A DNA stretch of 64,000 nt from OMIW01 sp044235645. GTDB taxonomy: Bacteria; Bdellovibrionota_C; UBA2361; OMIW01. The stretch spans positions 21,051 through 85,050 of the forward strand of contig JBIIHQ010000012.1 of NCBI GenBank assembly GCA_044235645.1, given 5' to 3'. This document shows, in pieces, positions 1-8,270 of the stretch; within the stretch, counting starts at the first letter, position 1; each line of letters starts with the position of its first letter. Below the pieces are notes generated by a model that was given only the letters and a program-made list of their open reading frames with translations, ran no database searches and had not been told where the DNA came from. The position numbers were made by a program, and so were the translations under genes.

Positions 1-594
1 GTGCAGCCCACCTTATTGGTTGGTTTTAGCATCGGAGGAAATATCATTCTAAAATTTCTCGGTGAAGAGGGGTCGCAGATTGAGGGCCGTGTCCGAGGAG
101 CTGTTGTGATTTCAGCACCCACAGATCTCGCCGCGACGGCCGAGGGGATTGCAGCCATACCCTTGTACGAAAAATATTTTATATCTTCTTTTCGCCGAAA
201 ACACCGGGCAAAGGTCGCGCGCGGGATTGCTCCCTCTTCCTTTGCAGATTTCCGGAATATCTCAACTTTTTTAGACTATGACGGACGTTATACCGCTCCT
301 CTTTTTGGATACTCATCAGCGAATGAATATTGGAAGGCCAACAGCAGCGCGCAATTTATCCCGGAGATCCGTGTTCCCTGCCGAATCATATCGGCTCGCG
401 ATGATCCCTTTTTCTCTGCCGGTTCGTTTCCTATTAACGAGTGCCGACATCACCGCTGGGTTGATCTTGAATTAAGTGAACAGGGGGGCCATACGGGATT
501 TCTCTCATCACTCGGCTCGTCGCCAACCTTCGCTGAGAGGCGGGTCATTGAGTTCGCTCAATCCCTCTTCGGTCGATTTACAATTCGGGGATAA
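1..594 (+). CDS. YheT-like alpha/beta hydrolase, 3' part (cut by window start)
   Basis: The C-terminal 197 residues of an alpha/beta-hydrolase of the YheT/ABHD1-3 type, a family of serine hydrolases thought to act on esters or lipids. The nucleophile elbow GFSIGGN lies right at the visible start. A likely catalytic Asp sits in ARDDPFF and the likely catalytic His in GGHTGFL, so the charge-relay residues are all present. Family members have roughly 100 more residues before the elbow, so the true start is upstream of the window and the GTG at base 1 is only an in-frame codon. The stop falls 5 bases before the next start, which suggests one transcript with the DUF808 gene. The substrate is unknown. 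Confidence 0.8.
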   Translation: MQPTLLVGFSIGGNIILKFLGEEGSQIEGRVRGAVVISAPTDLAATAEGIAAIPLYEKYFISSFRRKHRAKVARGIAPSSFADFRNISTFLDYDGRYTAPLFGYSSANEYWKANSSAQFIPEIRVPCRIISARDDPFFSAGSFPINECRHHRWVDLELSEQGGHTGFLSSLGSSPTFAERRVIEFAQSLFGRFTIRG

Positions 595-599
595 ATGAG

Positions 600-1520
600 A
601 TGGCCTTCACCGGTTTTTTCGCGATTCTTGACGACATAACCACTCTCCTTGATGACATCGCAAGCATGACGAAGGTTGCTGCTGGCAAGACCTCGGCGAT
701 TGTGGGGGATGACCTCGCGCTTAATGCAAAACAGCTCGTACATATTGAGGCCCGTCGGGAGCTCTCAGTTGTTTTTGCCGTTGCGCTTGGATCACTAAAG
801 AACAAACTCATTCTCATTCCGGCGGCGCTTGTGATGAGCATGTTCGCACCCTTTTTGATACCGGTATTACTGATGGTGGGAGGGGCTTATCTCTGCTTTG
901 AGGGCGCAGAGAAGGTCCTTCATCACCGAGCTCACTCAGAGAGGAACTCTGATGGCAAGCATACTGGCGACCCAACCTACCCCAAGGAAAACGTCGCCGA
1001 GGAAGAACAGCAGAAAATCCAGGCAGCCATTCGGACCGATTTCATCCTATCCGCAGAGATCATCGCCATTGCACTCGGTTCTGCGGCCACCGCACCTTTA
1101 ATTGTTCAAGCTGGGGCTCTGACCGCGATTGGACTTGGTATGACCATCGTCGTTTATGGTCTTGTCGCCGCAATTGTGAAAGCAGACGACTGTGGGCTAT
1201 TTCTGATCCAACGCTCCGGCGCGCGATTTGGGGCTCGAACGTCTCGAGCCTTAGGACGGACGATAATTCGGGCGACACCGATTTTTATGAAAGCTCTTTC
1301 AATCCTCGGGACCCTGGCAATGTTCACCGTCGGCGGGGGAATCATCGTTCACGAAATTCCCCTCCTCCATCACAGCTTCGAGCACATCATCTCGTTAGTA
1401 AGTAGCACAGATAGTATTGTAGGAGGTATCCTCTCGGCCTTTTCATCTGGGATCGCTGGATTCCTGATCGGAAGCGTGATTGTTCTGGGCACTCGGACTA
1501 CCGCTCGTCGTGCAAGGTAA
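600..1520 (+). CDS. DUF808 (YedI-like) integral membrane protein
   Basis: A 306-residue polytopic inner-membrane protein that matches the DUF808/YedI family in length and in its opening, where an FxxxLDDI-type segment precedes MTKVAAGKTSAIVGDDLA. Several hydrophobic segments are visible (around residues 75-105, 145-185, 220-245 and 270-300), separated by a charged, His-rich loop near residue 110. The family's biochemical function is not established. The ATG at 600 is taken because it gives the typical family start and sits 5 bases behind the preceding stop. It faces fliS convergently across about 60 bases that contain inverted repeats. Confidence 0.85.
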   Translation: MAFTGFFAILDDITTLLDDIASMTKVAAGKTSAIVGDDLALNAKQLVHIEARRELSVVFAVALGSLKNKLILIPAALVMSMFAPFLIPVLLMVGGAYLCFEGAEKVLHHRAHSERNSDGKHTGDPTYPKENVAEEEQQKIQAAIRTDFILSAEIIAIALGSAATAPLIVQAGALTAIGLGMTIVVYGLVAAIVKADDCGLFLIQRSGARFGARTSRALGRTIIRATPIFMKALSILGTLAMFTVGGGIIVHEIPLLHHSFEHIISLVSSTDSIVGGILSAFSSGIAGFLIGSVIVLGTRTTARRAR

Positions 1521-1530
1521 GCGTTTCTCA

Positions 1531-1573
1531 GGGAGCACCCAGAGCTTTCCGTAGCTCCCTATCGAGGTGCTCC
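1531..1573. terminator. Overlapping inverted repeats between convergent DUF808 and fliS
   Basis: GGGAGC (1531-1536) can pair with GCTCCC (1554-1559), and the overlapping GGAGCACC (1532-1539) can pair perfectly with GGTGCTCC (1566-1573). The two stems are mutually exclusive. The site lies between two convergent stop codons, so a bidirectional terminator is the natural reading. There is no clear T-tract on either strand, so Rho-independent termination is not certain. Confidence 0.4.
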
Positions 1574-1581
1574 TATCGCTC

Positions 1582-2061
1582 CTACAACTTCATCCTCAGT
1601 GAGGGACGAGAGTCGTCAGAAAGGGAAGCCGGCTCAACCAATCGTGGTGCCACCTCCCCCCCTGCTGCCGCAGTAGCCTGTTGCACAGCCCCACCATCGA
1701 CTATTTCTTTGAAAGCAACGTATACCGGATTTATCAGATCTATACATTTCTGAAGTTTCTTTGGATCACGATGAAGATTCGCCTCTGTCGAATAGAAAAG
1801 GACAAATTCGTATAGCTTTTCCAGATCCTTCGCAATCTGACCCCCCTTGTCAGCGTCAAGGGTGTTCATCAGCTCCGCGATTATCGCCTGCGCCTTGCTG
1901 AGGTAGCGACAAAACCTCCCGATATCATTCTCCTCGATTCCTTGAATCGCCTGCTTGAAAAATTTGATTGCCCCCTCGAATAGCATGACCAGAAGACGTC
2001 CTCGATCCGTTGTCGTTACCTGGACCGATTGATACGTTGAGAACGGATTCTTTCCGTACAT
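1582..2061 (-). CDS. fliS: Flagellar export chaperone FliS
   Basis: A 159-residue FliS, the cytosolic chaperone that keeps flagellin unfolded for type III export. It opens with the typical NPFSTYQSVQVTTTDRGRLLVMLFEGAIKFF block, in which the Tyr and the LLVMLF/GA helix are family hallmarks, and continues with an all-helical body of the usual length. The C-terminal tail (from about residue 125) is less conserved. The ATG at 2061 is chosen over an upstream in-frame start because a GGAAGGAG ribosome-binding site precedes it and the protein then begins as in other FliS. No flagellin is adjacent, but a sigma-28-like promoter lies at 2177-2204, which fits late-class flagellar control. Confidence 0.93.
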   Translation of the reverse strand: MYGKNPFSTYQSVQVTTTDRGRLLVMLFEGAIKFFKQAIQGIEENDIGRFCRYLSKAQAIIAELMNTLDADKGGQIAKDLEKLYEFVLFYSTEANLHRDPKKLQKCIDLINPVYVAFKEIVDGGAVQQATAAAGGEVAPRLVEPASLSDDSRPSLRMKL

Positions 2062-2176
2062 GCGTAACTCCTTCCAATGAAAGATGAGCGAAGATGCGCC
2101 CTCACTTGAGTTTCCCTCAAGAAACAACCTTCTCCTCCGAGACTTACTTCCGATTATTTAATAGCGATAATGAGGA

Positions 2177-2204
2177 GTGTCGGCCAACGTAAGCAGAACC
2201 TTGA
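2177..2204 (-). promoter_or_regulatory. Sigma-28 (FliA)-like promoter upstream of fliS
   Basis: On the minus strand TCAAGGTT (-35) is followed, after 16 bases counted from TCAA, by GCCGACAC (-10). The sigma-28 consensus is TAAA-N15-GCCGATAA. The same spacing and nearly the same words recur upstream of the MCP gene at 13459-13486. It lies about 115 bases before the fliS start. The call rests on motif reading only. Confidence 0.55.
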
Positions 2205-2248
2205 GCGCTCACCGCGATATCCGTTGTCACGCGCCAAATAAAACATCA

Positions 2249-3076
2249 TTAGCCAGCCTTAGCTTCTCCCTCTTGACCGAGCTCACGTGAACGGTCAGCC
2301 GCCCTTATTATTGCCTCGCGCAGAGAATCTGCAACCCGGTTATCCTCCAACCGGCCTATCGCCGCTTGGGTCGTCCCGTTCGGGGAGCTTACCCGTTTCC
2401 ATATCTCTGCGGGGGAAAGCTCGGAATCGAGCATCAGATGGGCTAACCCATTGAAGGTGTGTTGCACCAACTGATGACTAACCGGAGCGGGAATTCCGAG
2501 TTCAATCGATGCTTTGACCATCACGTCGGCCATCCAGGCAAGATATCCCGGACCACTTCCACTAATCGCCGTTATCGCGTGCATGAGTTCCTCGTCGTCA
2601 ATCTTGACAACGGCGCCAATCCGGCTGAGAAGTGCCCCCACGAGCGACACATCATCGGCAGAGAGCTCCTCCTTTGCGAAAAAAGCGGTTATCGACTGAC
2701 GACATGATGCGGCCAAATTAGGCATACACCGGACAAGTCGACGGTGTCCTCCCAGAAAACCCGAAAGGGTGGTAAGGGACAATCCGGCCACGCACGAAAC
2801 GACAATCGAATCCGTCTTTAGCCGGGGATATAAACTCTGGGAAAGCGTCTCCACGTCACTTGGCTTGACTGCGATTACGACAATCGCGCCGAATGGAAGC
2901 TGAGATTCAAGCCCCGAGACCACTTTCTCGCCATCATTCAAGACGATATCTCGACGACCAGCATCGCGCTCAACAACCGTTACTGCTCCTATACCTGGCG
3001 GTCTATCACCGGCGAGCCCCCGAGCAAACGCAAGGCCGAGATTTCCTCCCCCAAGAATAATGATCTCTCGACCCAT
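2249..3076 (-). CDS. proC: Pyrroline-5-carboxylate reductase
   Basis: A 275-residue P5C reductase, which reduces 1-pyrroline-5-carboxylate to proline with NAD(P)H in the cytosol. The N-terminal Rossmann motif is seen as ILGGGNLGLAFARGL. The C-terminal dimerisation domain carries the signature run ITAISGSGPGYLAWMADVM and the NGTTQAAI segment. The length is normal. The ATG overlaps the stop of the upstream yggX-like gene by one base (TGATG), so the two are translationally coupled. Confidence 0.93.
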   Translation of the reverse strand: MGREIIILGGGNLGLAFARGLAGDRPPGIGAVTVVERDAGRRDIVLNDGEKVVSGLESQLPFGAIVVIAVKPSDVETLSQSLYPRLKTDSIVVSCVAGLSLTTLSGFLGGHRRLVRCMPNLAASCRQSITAFFAKEELSADDVSLVGALLSRIGAVVKIDDEELMHAITAISGSGPGYLAWMADVMVKASIELGIPAPVSHQLVQHTFNGLAHLMLDSELSPAEIWKRVSSPNGTTQAAIGRLEDNRVADSLREAIIRAADRSRELGQEGEAKAG

Positions 3077-3357
3077 CAGGAGCGACCCCTCACTTCATCT
3101 CCCACCGACGCAACTTGACCCTCTTCAAGACCGAGAAATAGATACATCTGCTTGATCAGCACTCCATAATCATTTGGGTCGCCCATGTTTAACCGGTATT
3201 CGTTAAGCACTTTAATCTGCATATCATCGCGCCACGCACGCCACGCCTCCTCAGAAACTCGTTCAAAAATGAGCTGACCAACCGGCCCTTTGAAGGGCGG
3301 TTTCTCTAACCCCGGTTTTTCAACCAAAAATTTTGAGCAATGCACCGTTCTTGTCAT
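3076..3357 (-). CDS. yggX: YggX-like Fe(II)-trafficking / Fe-S protection protein
   Basis: A 93-residue protein of the YggX family, small cytosolic proteins linked in enterobacteria to iron handling and protection of Fe-S clusters from oxidation. The match covers most of the length: MTRTVHCSKF at the start, then PPFKGPVGQLIFERVSEEAW and the LNEYRLNMGDP segment, all in family order. The N-terminal Cys (residue 7) is the conserved one. It is the first gene of a two-gene operon with proC. Why proline synthesis and iron trafficking are coupled is not evident from sequence. Confidence 0.88.
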   Translation of the reverse strand: MTRTVHCSKFLVEKPGLEKPPFKGPVGQLIFERVSEEAWRAWRDDMQIKVLNEYRLNMGDPNDYGVLIKQMYLFLGLEEGQVASVGDEVRGRS

Positions 3358-3676
3358 CGTGTATTTCTCTCCCTTCTTCGTTATTCGCTTCTGAACTGGA
3401 CGCTCGCTTTACCCCGACACTTTATTCTCCAAACTTTACACGAGCCTTCCGTCAATCAAACCTCTTCACAAAAGACAGAGCGGAGATAGAAACAAGACCC
3501 GTGCGCTATTCGCGGAGGCTAAGTAGACTGTTGATGAAGCGCGGGTAGGCCCTGATCTTCATCGGATGAGGTACTTGGGGAGGATACAGGAGGATGGGGG
3601 TACCACGCAAAGGCCAACGAAAATTGCCCTTGGTGGGCTGTCTTCGAGGCAACTTTTTGCAAGGAGGTGGCATGAA
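3358..3676. other. Divergent intergenic region between yggX and the ECF sigma gene
   Basis: About 320 bases separate two divergent genes and must hold both promoters. I do not recognise a clear ECF-type autoregulatory promoter. The only strong element is the AAGGAGG ribosome-binding site at 3661-3667 in front of the sigma start. I see no coding signal. Confidence 0.5.
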
Positions 3677-4363
3677 ATGGACGCTCGGCACCCCATCACC
3701 GGAATCGAGACAATCCATGCGACTGTTTCCCGAGAGGACGTTCAATGTGAGCTAGCAAAAGAGTCTTCATTCCTCGGTAGATTGGTTCGAGGTGATGCAG
3801 ACGCTTTTGAAGAGCTCGTCTCCGCGTGGTATCCGCGACTCTATCGGACCGCTTATTCGTTCTGTCGCGAGCCTCGAGATACTGAAGAGGTCATGCAGGA
3901 GGTATTCCTTACCGCATTTCTCAAGATAAGAACCTTTCGCGGCAGCTCGTCAATCGGAAGCTGGCTCACCAGAATCACCGTGAATATGGCACTCATGAGA
4001 CTTCGTGAACGTCGTCGTCGCGCTCGAATCGAGACGATGTCCGCAAACGAACACATTCTGAATAGAGGAATATCAGAAAACTCCCTGGAGCGAGTAGGCT
4101 CTCTGCAAGAGCTGCGAACTGCAATAGAGTCCGCAGTCGCCTCTCTACCGGCGGACTATGCAACTGTCTTCATCCTTCGTGAGTGTCGCTCGTATTCAAC
4201 GGCCGCAGTTGCCGACGCTCTCCACATCTCATCAGACACCGTTAAGTCTCGCCTTCACCAGGCTCGGGAAATTATGCGCAAAAAGCTCGCCCGGCAGAGG
4301 AAAGATCAGCTGTCCACCTCAGAGCCTTTATACGGACCCCATTGGTGGGAGATCGCAGCGTGA
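3677..4363 (+). CDS. ECF (sigma-70 family group 4) RNA polymerase sigma factor
   Basis: A 228-residue extracytoplasmic-function sigma factor. Region 2 spans about residues 46-112, with the helix containing DTEEVMQEVFLTAFLKI and the -10 contact segment ending in GSWLTRITVNMALMRLR. Region 4 spans about 148-203 and includes the helix-turn-helix STAAVADALHISSDTVKSRL. The ATG at 3677 is chosen because a full AAGGAGG lies 9 bases upstream, although the frame is open further back. No anti-sigma gene is adjacent. Instead its TGA overlaps the start of the cardiolipin synthase gene (GTGA), so the two are translationally coupled. That suggests a role in envelope or membrane stress, which is inference. 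Confidence 0.9.
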   Translation: MDARHPITGIETIHATVSREDVQCELAKESSFLGRLVRGDADAFEELVSAWYPRLYRTAYSFCREPRDTEEVMQEVFLTAFLKIRTFRGSSSIGSWLTRITVNMALMRLRERRRRARIETMSANEHILNRGISENSLERVGSLQELRTAIESAVASLPADYATVFILRECRSYSTAAVADALHISSDTVKSRLHQAREIMRKKLARQRKDQLSTSEPLYGPHWWEIAA

Positions 4364-5535
4364 GCCCGATGACTCCTCAACCCTCATCTTCATATCCGTG
4401 GGAGGATGTGCATCCTTTTTTTTCAGGAGACATTTTTTACCAACGTTTGGGTGATTTGTGTAATTCCGCTCGAACCTCGATTGATATTGATTTTTACATT
4501 TTCGAGGACGATACAACCGGAAAATGTGTCTTTTCTCATCTCTTGGCTGCATCCCATCGGGGCGTTAAGGTGCGGATAATAGTTGATGGATTCGGATCTG
4601 TGTGGTGGCCATGGACCTTCGGACCCCGGGCGAATGAAAGTGGCATCGCATACCGGATTTACCATCAAATTGGCATCGAACGGTTCTTACTTGGGAGCAG
4701 GGTTATTCAACAACAGATAAAGGGTTTATGGTCCTGGTTCCAATCGATAAATCGACGCAATCATCGCAAAATCGCCATCTTTGACCGCGACAAGGCTCTT
4801 ATCGGGAGCAGAAATATTGCATCAGTTCATTCAGAGTCGATATTCGGCGAAAAAGCCTGGAGAGATTCCTCGGTTGAATTGTCTGGAGCCGGAGTTAGTA
4901 TATTGGCCGGCCAATTCGACTATGTTTGGAACTCACACCGTCTTTTTCGTCGATTTTACCTCAAAAGACCTCCCTCTTGGGGAGTGGGTGCGCCGAACGG
5001 AGCCATCCGCCACAACCTTACGAGGTCAGCTCGCCGGAGGAACTTTGCCCGACTCCTCTCCGATATTTCAGAGAGTCGCCGTCGAATTTGGATAACCAAC
5101 GCGTACTTTGTCCCAGAGCGAAAGATCCTCTCTGCTTTGGTTGCCGCCGCCCGGCGTGGTTGCGACGTACAAATTGTTGTACCAGCAGTCTCCGATGTTT
5201 TCTTTGTCCCATGGGTCGCGTCAGCTCTCCAGAGGGATCTGCTTGAGTCGGGAGCACGAGTTTTCGAGTATATGCCGACGGTGCTCCACGCGAAAAGTAT
5301 GATCATTGATGATTCAGTGATGATAGGATCAAGCAATATGAATCATCGCAGTCTTCTGCACGATCTCGAGACCGATATCGTCATTTCCGACAGAGGGGTA
5401 ACAGAAAGATTTGTTGAACAGTTCACCATTGATAGAGGCAAAAGTCGGGAGATATCGCACTCAGAGTGGTTTCACCAAAAGCCGTGGTCCCGCTTACTTG
5501 GAACGATTCTACTCCCCCTCCGTCGTTGGATGTGA
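4360..5535 (+). CDS. Cardiolipin synthase / phospholipase D family protein (ClsB-like)
   Basis: A 391-residue phospholipase-D superfamily enzyme with two HKD motifs: His135-Lys137-Asp142 (HRKIAIFD) and His310-Lys312-Asp317 (HAKSMIID), each followed by the usual IGS(R/S)N. It would transfer a phosphatidyl group to make cardiolipin at the inner membrane. It lacks the two N-terminal membrane helices of ClsA and so resembles ClsB (YbhO). The GTG start at 4360 overlaps the sigma factor stop by 4 bases and follows GGGAG by 8 bases. An ATG three codons later is an alternative. The next gene is a YbhP-like hydrolase, the same pairing seen in the E. coli ybhP-ybhO (clsB) cluster. Confidence 0.88.
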   Translation: MSPMTPQPSSSYPWEDVHPFFSGDIFYQRLGDLCNSARTSIDIDFYIFEDDTTGKCVFSHLLAASHRGVKVRIIVDGFGSVWWPWTFGPRANESGIAYRIYHQIGIERFLLGSRVIQQQIKGLWSWFQSINRRNHRKIAIFDRDKALIGSRNIASVHSESIFGEKAWRDSSVELSGAGVSILAGQFDYVWNSHRLFRRFYLKRPPSWGVGAPNGAIRHNLTRSARRRNFARLLSDISESRRRIWITNAYFVPERKILSALVAAARRGCDVQIVVPAVSDVFFVPWVASALQRDLLESGARVFEYMPTVLHAKSMIIDDSVMIGSSNMNHRSLLHDLETDIVISDRGVTERFVEQFTIDRGKSREISHSEWFHQKPWSRLLGTILLPLRRWM

Positions 5536-5575
5536 TCCCCCCCGCTCAGCATTCGTTCCTGGAACGTGAACCCTC

Positions 5576-6352
5576 ATGGACGATATGAAACAGCTCACCC
5601 TCTTCTCATGGAATATCCATAAGGGATTTTCGATCGGGCGTCGATTCAGCCTGCCCGAAATCAGAACAGCACTCCACCAAACAGGGGCGACTCTTGTCTT
5701 TCTGCAGGAGGTGATAGGAAAACATACCCGACACGCAGAACGGATCTCTTCGTGGCCTGAGGTACAGCACTGTGAATATCTCGCTGAGGGAGTTTATCCT
5801 CACCGGGTGTATGGCCTCAACGCGACATATCCGCATGGTAATCACGGGAATGGCCTTCTAAGCCGATTTCCCTCATCTTACTGGTCAAATATCGACCTTT
5901 CGACCAATCGTCTCGAGCAGCGAGGGTGCCTTCACGCTATTATCAAAATCGATGAGCCCTTCCCTCCCCTTCACTGTCTCTGCGTTCATCTTAACCTGCT
6001 GCACCGCTCGCGATTAAGTCAAATTATGTCTCTTTGTGATAGAATTTCAAGGGTCATCCCACCTCACGAGCCTTTTATCCTCGCGGGCGATTTTAACGAC
6101 TGGAACGAGCGACTCTCCTCGATCCTTGAGTCTGAAACGGGCGCTCGAGACATATTTCACCTTCTCGAGGGGGAGCATGCCCCAAGTTACCCTTCCGTCT
6201 ATCCCTTCCTGAGGCTTGATCGAATCTATATTCGGGGCCTCGAAGCTGTTTCAGCCAAAGTGCTCTCGGGAAAGCCATGGACAAGGCTCTCGGACCATCT
6301 CCCCATAACGGCAGAGGTGCGGTTACAGAAAGAGAGAATTTCCGAAGCTTGA
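5576..6352 (+). CDS. Endonuclease/exonuclease/phosphatase family protein (YbhP-like)
   Basis: A 258-residue protein of the DNase I-like metal-dependent phosphohydrolase fold. Visible motifs are FSWNIHKG, the metal ligand in FLQEV, LAGDFNDW, the RLDRIYIRG strand and the C-terminal catalytic SDHLPITAEV. No signal peptide or membrane segment is seen. E. coli YbhP, of the same family, is encoded beside ClsB, and here too it follows the cardiolipin synthase by about 40 bases. The pair therefore probably acts on membrane lipids, but the substrate is unproven. The start at 5576 is only weakly supported, and an ATG three codons on is possible. Confidence 0.82.
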   Translation: MDDMKQLTLFSWNIHKGFSIGRRFSLPEIRTALHQTGATLVFLQEVIGKHTRHAERISSWPEVQHCEYLAEGVYPHRVYGLNATYPHGNHGNGLLSRFPSSYWSNIDLSTNRLEQRGCLHAIIKIDEPFPPLHCLCVHLNLLHRSRLSQIMSLCDRISRVIPPHEPFILAGDFNDWNERLSSILESETGARDIFHLLEGEHAPSYPSVYPFLRLDRIYIRGLEAVSAKVLSGKPWTRLSDHLPITAEVRLQKERISEA

Positions 6353-6592
6353 CCATTTTCCCTCGGCTATTAGCAAAACACTCTTTTACTCAGCTGACTC
6401 TTTGGGAATCTTGCCTCAAAATATAGCGTGATTAAAACCCCTGGCACTCCGGATACATCTTACACAGGCGGATAGTCTACTTTGACATCAACTCTCGCCA
6501 AAAAGGGGAAAAAAACAGCTTGTCTCCGAGGGCCTGATGCGTGTAGTGATCGGCATTCCGTCAGCCTTACGAAGTCTCGACAGCAAGGAATT

Positions 6593-8215
6593 ATGCGACA
6601 ACGAATTTCTCACCTAGCTTCCGCTTTTCTGTCCACTGTTCCTGTGCCAGCCCTCGTTTCAACTCCACTGGGGGAAATTGTCTATCGCAATCAATCGTGG
6701 TTGACAGCTTTTCCTGTCCCGTCTGAGTCGGCAGGTGCGGAGGCGCTCCCTTTACTCCAGGCTCACCTGTCAGTGCTCGGAATGACGGCAGATAAGGTCG
6801 ATTCGTGGATTATGCAATCCCTTGAGTCCGAGCAAACATTAAATCATCCCGGAGTGCTGTCGGTTCTCCCCCTTGATAATCATCCTTATACTCTCTCGTT
6901 TAGTTCCCATAAACTTGATGGCGTTGTTGTCCTCCTTGTTATCGGGATACCTCAGGAGATTGAATCTTCATTACCGTCCTTTTGTTCCACCGTTACGGAA
7001 ATGCCGGAATCCGGCGCACAGGGCTCCCCTGTGGCTCGCCACCGCGCTGAACTCGAGCGATTACGAGAGGCGCTCCAATCCGCGTCAAGTGTTGGTATTC
7101 AGCTGATGCGAGGATTGGGCCATGAGTATCGAACCCCCCTCAGTAGCATTCTCGGTTTACTCGAAATCGCGCTGATGAAGGAAGAGAGGGACGAAGTGCG
7201 CCAGATTCTCCTTCAGGCTCAAGGTAGCGCACAAGACCTTCTCACTATCGTGACTGATGTGATTGACTTCGCGAATATCGATACGGGAGCCATCGTTGTA
7301 TCTCAACAATCCTTCAGCCTGAAGAATATAATAGACCGTATTCTCGCGCTTGTTGCTCGCAAATCAGCCGAGAAAAAGCTTCAAATTGCCTCGAAAGTTG
7401 CCGAGGGTCTTCCTTCTCAGGTGATAGCCGACGAACAAAGGATTGGTCAGATCTTGCTCAACACCATGCTTTTCATCCTCGAGCATGCGACCCCTCGTGG
7501 AGGTATTGCACTTTACATCGATGAATCTAGTGATGCCGTTACCGGCCAAGATGGCAGCATCACCGTTCGGGTATCAATCGCTTACTGGGATGACACTACG
7601 GCAGAAGGGGACGTAAAGCGTCTATTCTCAACTCTCTCTAACAATTCAGACCCAATTTCATCATCTCGGGCACTCTCTCGGCTTCGCCTTTCTCTCGTAG
7701 GACGGCTCTTAGATCAGCTCGGTGGAAGCGTTGAGGTTCGTCACCTTCCCCGCTGCGGAGTACGTATCGAGATGTTGATACCTGTAGGAGTGAATGAGGT
7801 GCCTCAGGGAAAAGACACACACGTTGCTCACCAATGGTCGGGTAAGGTACTGGTCGCAGAGGATAATCCGATTAATGCCCGAGTTGTGACATTGATGCTT
7901 GAAAACCTCGGGGTACGCTTCGTGCTGGTGAGGAACGGAACAGAGGCGATTCGGGCTTACGAGGAGGATGAAGAGGGATTTGACCTCGTTCTGATGGATT
8001 GTCAGATGCCGGAGCTCGATGGATTTGAGGCGACGCGCGCTATTCGGTTAATGGAAGGGGATACTAAAAAGAGAACTCCTATCATCGCGATGACCGCATA
8101 CGCCCTGCCCGGCGACCGAGATGCGTGTCTCGCTGCTGGTATGGATGGCTATCTCGCCAAGCCCCTCTCATCGATACAACTCGCCACTACTCTGGAGGCG
8201 TTCAACCGAGGATAG
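6593..8215 (+). CDS. Hybrid sensor histidine kinase-response regulator with degenerate ATPase domain
   Basis: A 540-residue cytosolic protein. It has a PAS-like N-terminal sensor (about residues 15-120), a HisKA dimerisation domain with a good H-box (GHEYRTPLSSILGL, His177), an ATPase-like domain (about 240-400) and a C-terminal receiver with Asp469 (LVLMDCQMP) and Lys523 (LAKPL). The ATPase domain has the HATPase layout but lacks key residues. The second N-box Asn is Phe294, no DxGxG motif is visible where the G1 box should be, and the G2 box reads SRLRLSL instead of GxGLGL. It may be a receiver scaffold or His-phosphate acceptor rather than an active kinase. The ATG at 6593 is used, but the frame is open back to about 6482 and no strong ribosome site decides it. 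It converges on cheB. Confidence 0.8.
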   Translation: MRQRISHLASAFLSTVPVPALVSTPLGEIVYRNQSWLTAFPVPSESAGAEALPLLQAHLSVLGMTADKVDSWIMQSLESEQTLNHPGVLSVLPLDNHPYTLSFSSHKLDGVVVLLVIGIPQEIESSLPSFCSTVTEMPESGAQGSPVARHRAELERLREALQSASSVGIQLMRGLGHEYRTPLSSILGLLEIALMKEERDEVRQILLQAQGSAQDLLTIVTDVIDFANIDTGAIVVSQQSFSLKNIIDRILALVARKSAEKKLQIASKVAEGLPSQVIADEQRIGQILLNTMLFILEHATPRGGIALYIDESSDAVTGQDGSITVRVSIAYWDDTTAEGDVKRLFSTLSNNSDPISSSRALSRLRLSLVGRLLDQLGGSVEVRHLPRCGVRIEMLIPVGVNEVPQGKDTHVAHQWSGKVLVAEDNPINARVVTLMLENLGVRFVLVRNGTEAIRAYEEDEEGFDLVLMDCQMPELDGFEATRAIRLMEGDTKKRTPIIAMTAYALPGDRDACLAAGMDGYLAKPLSSIQLATTLEAFNRG

Positions 8216-8270
8216 CTAGATTACCGGTCACCCCGTATCCCACCCAACGAATCATGATTTGCGTCTTCCC

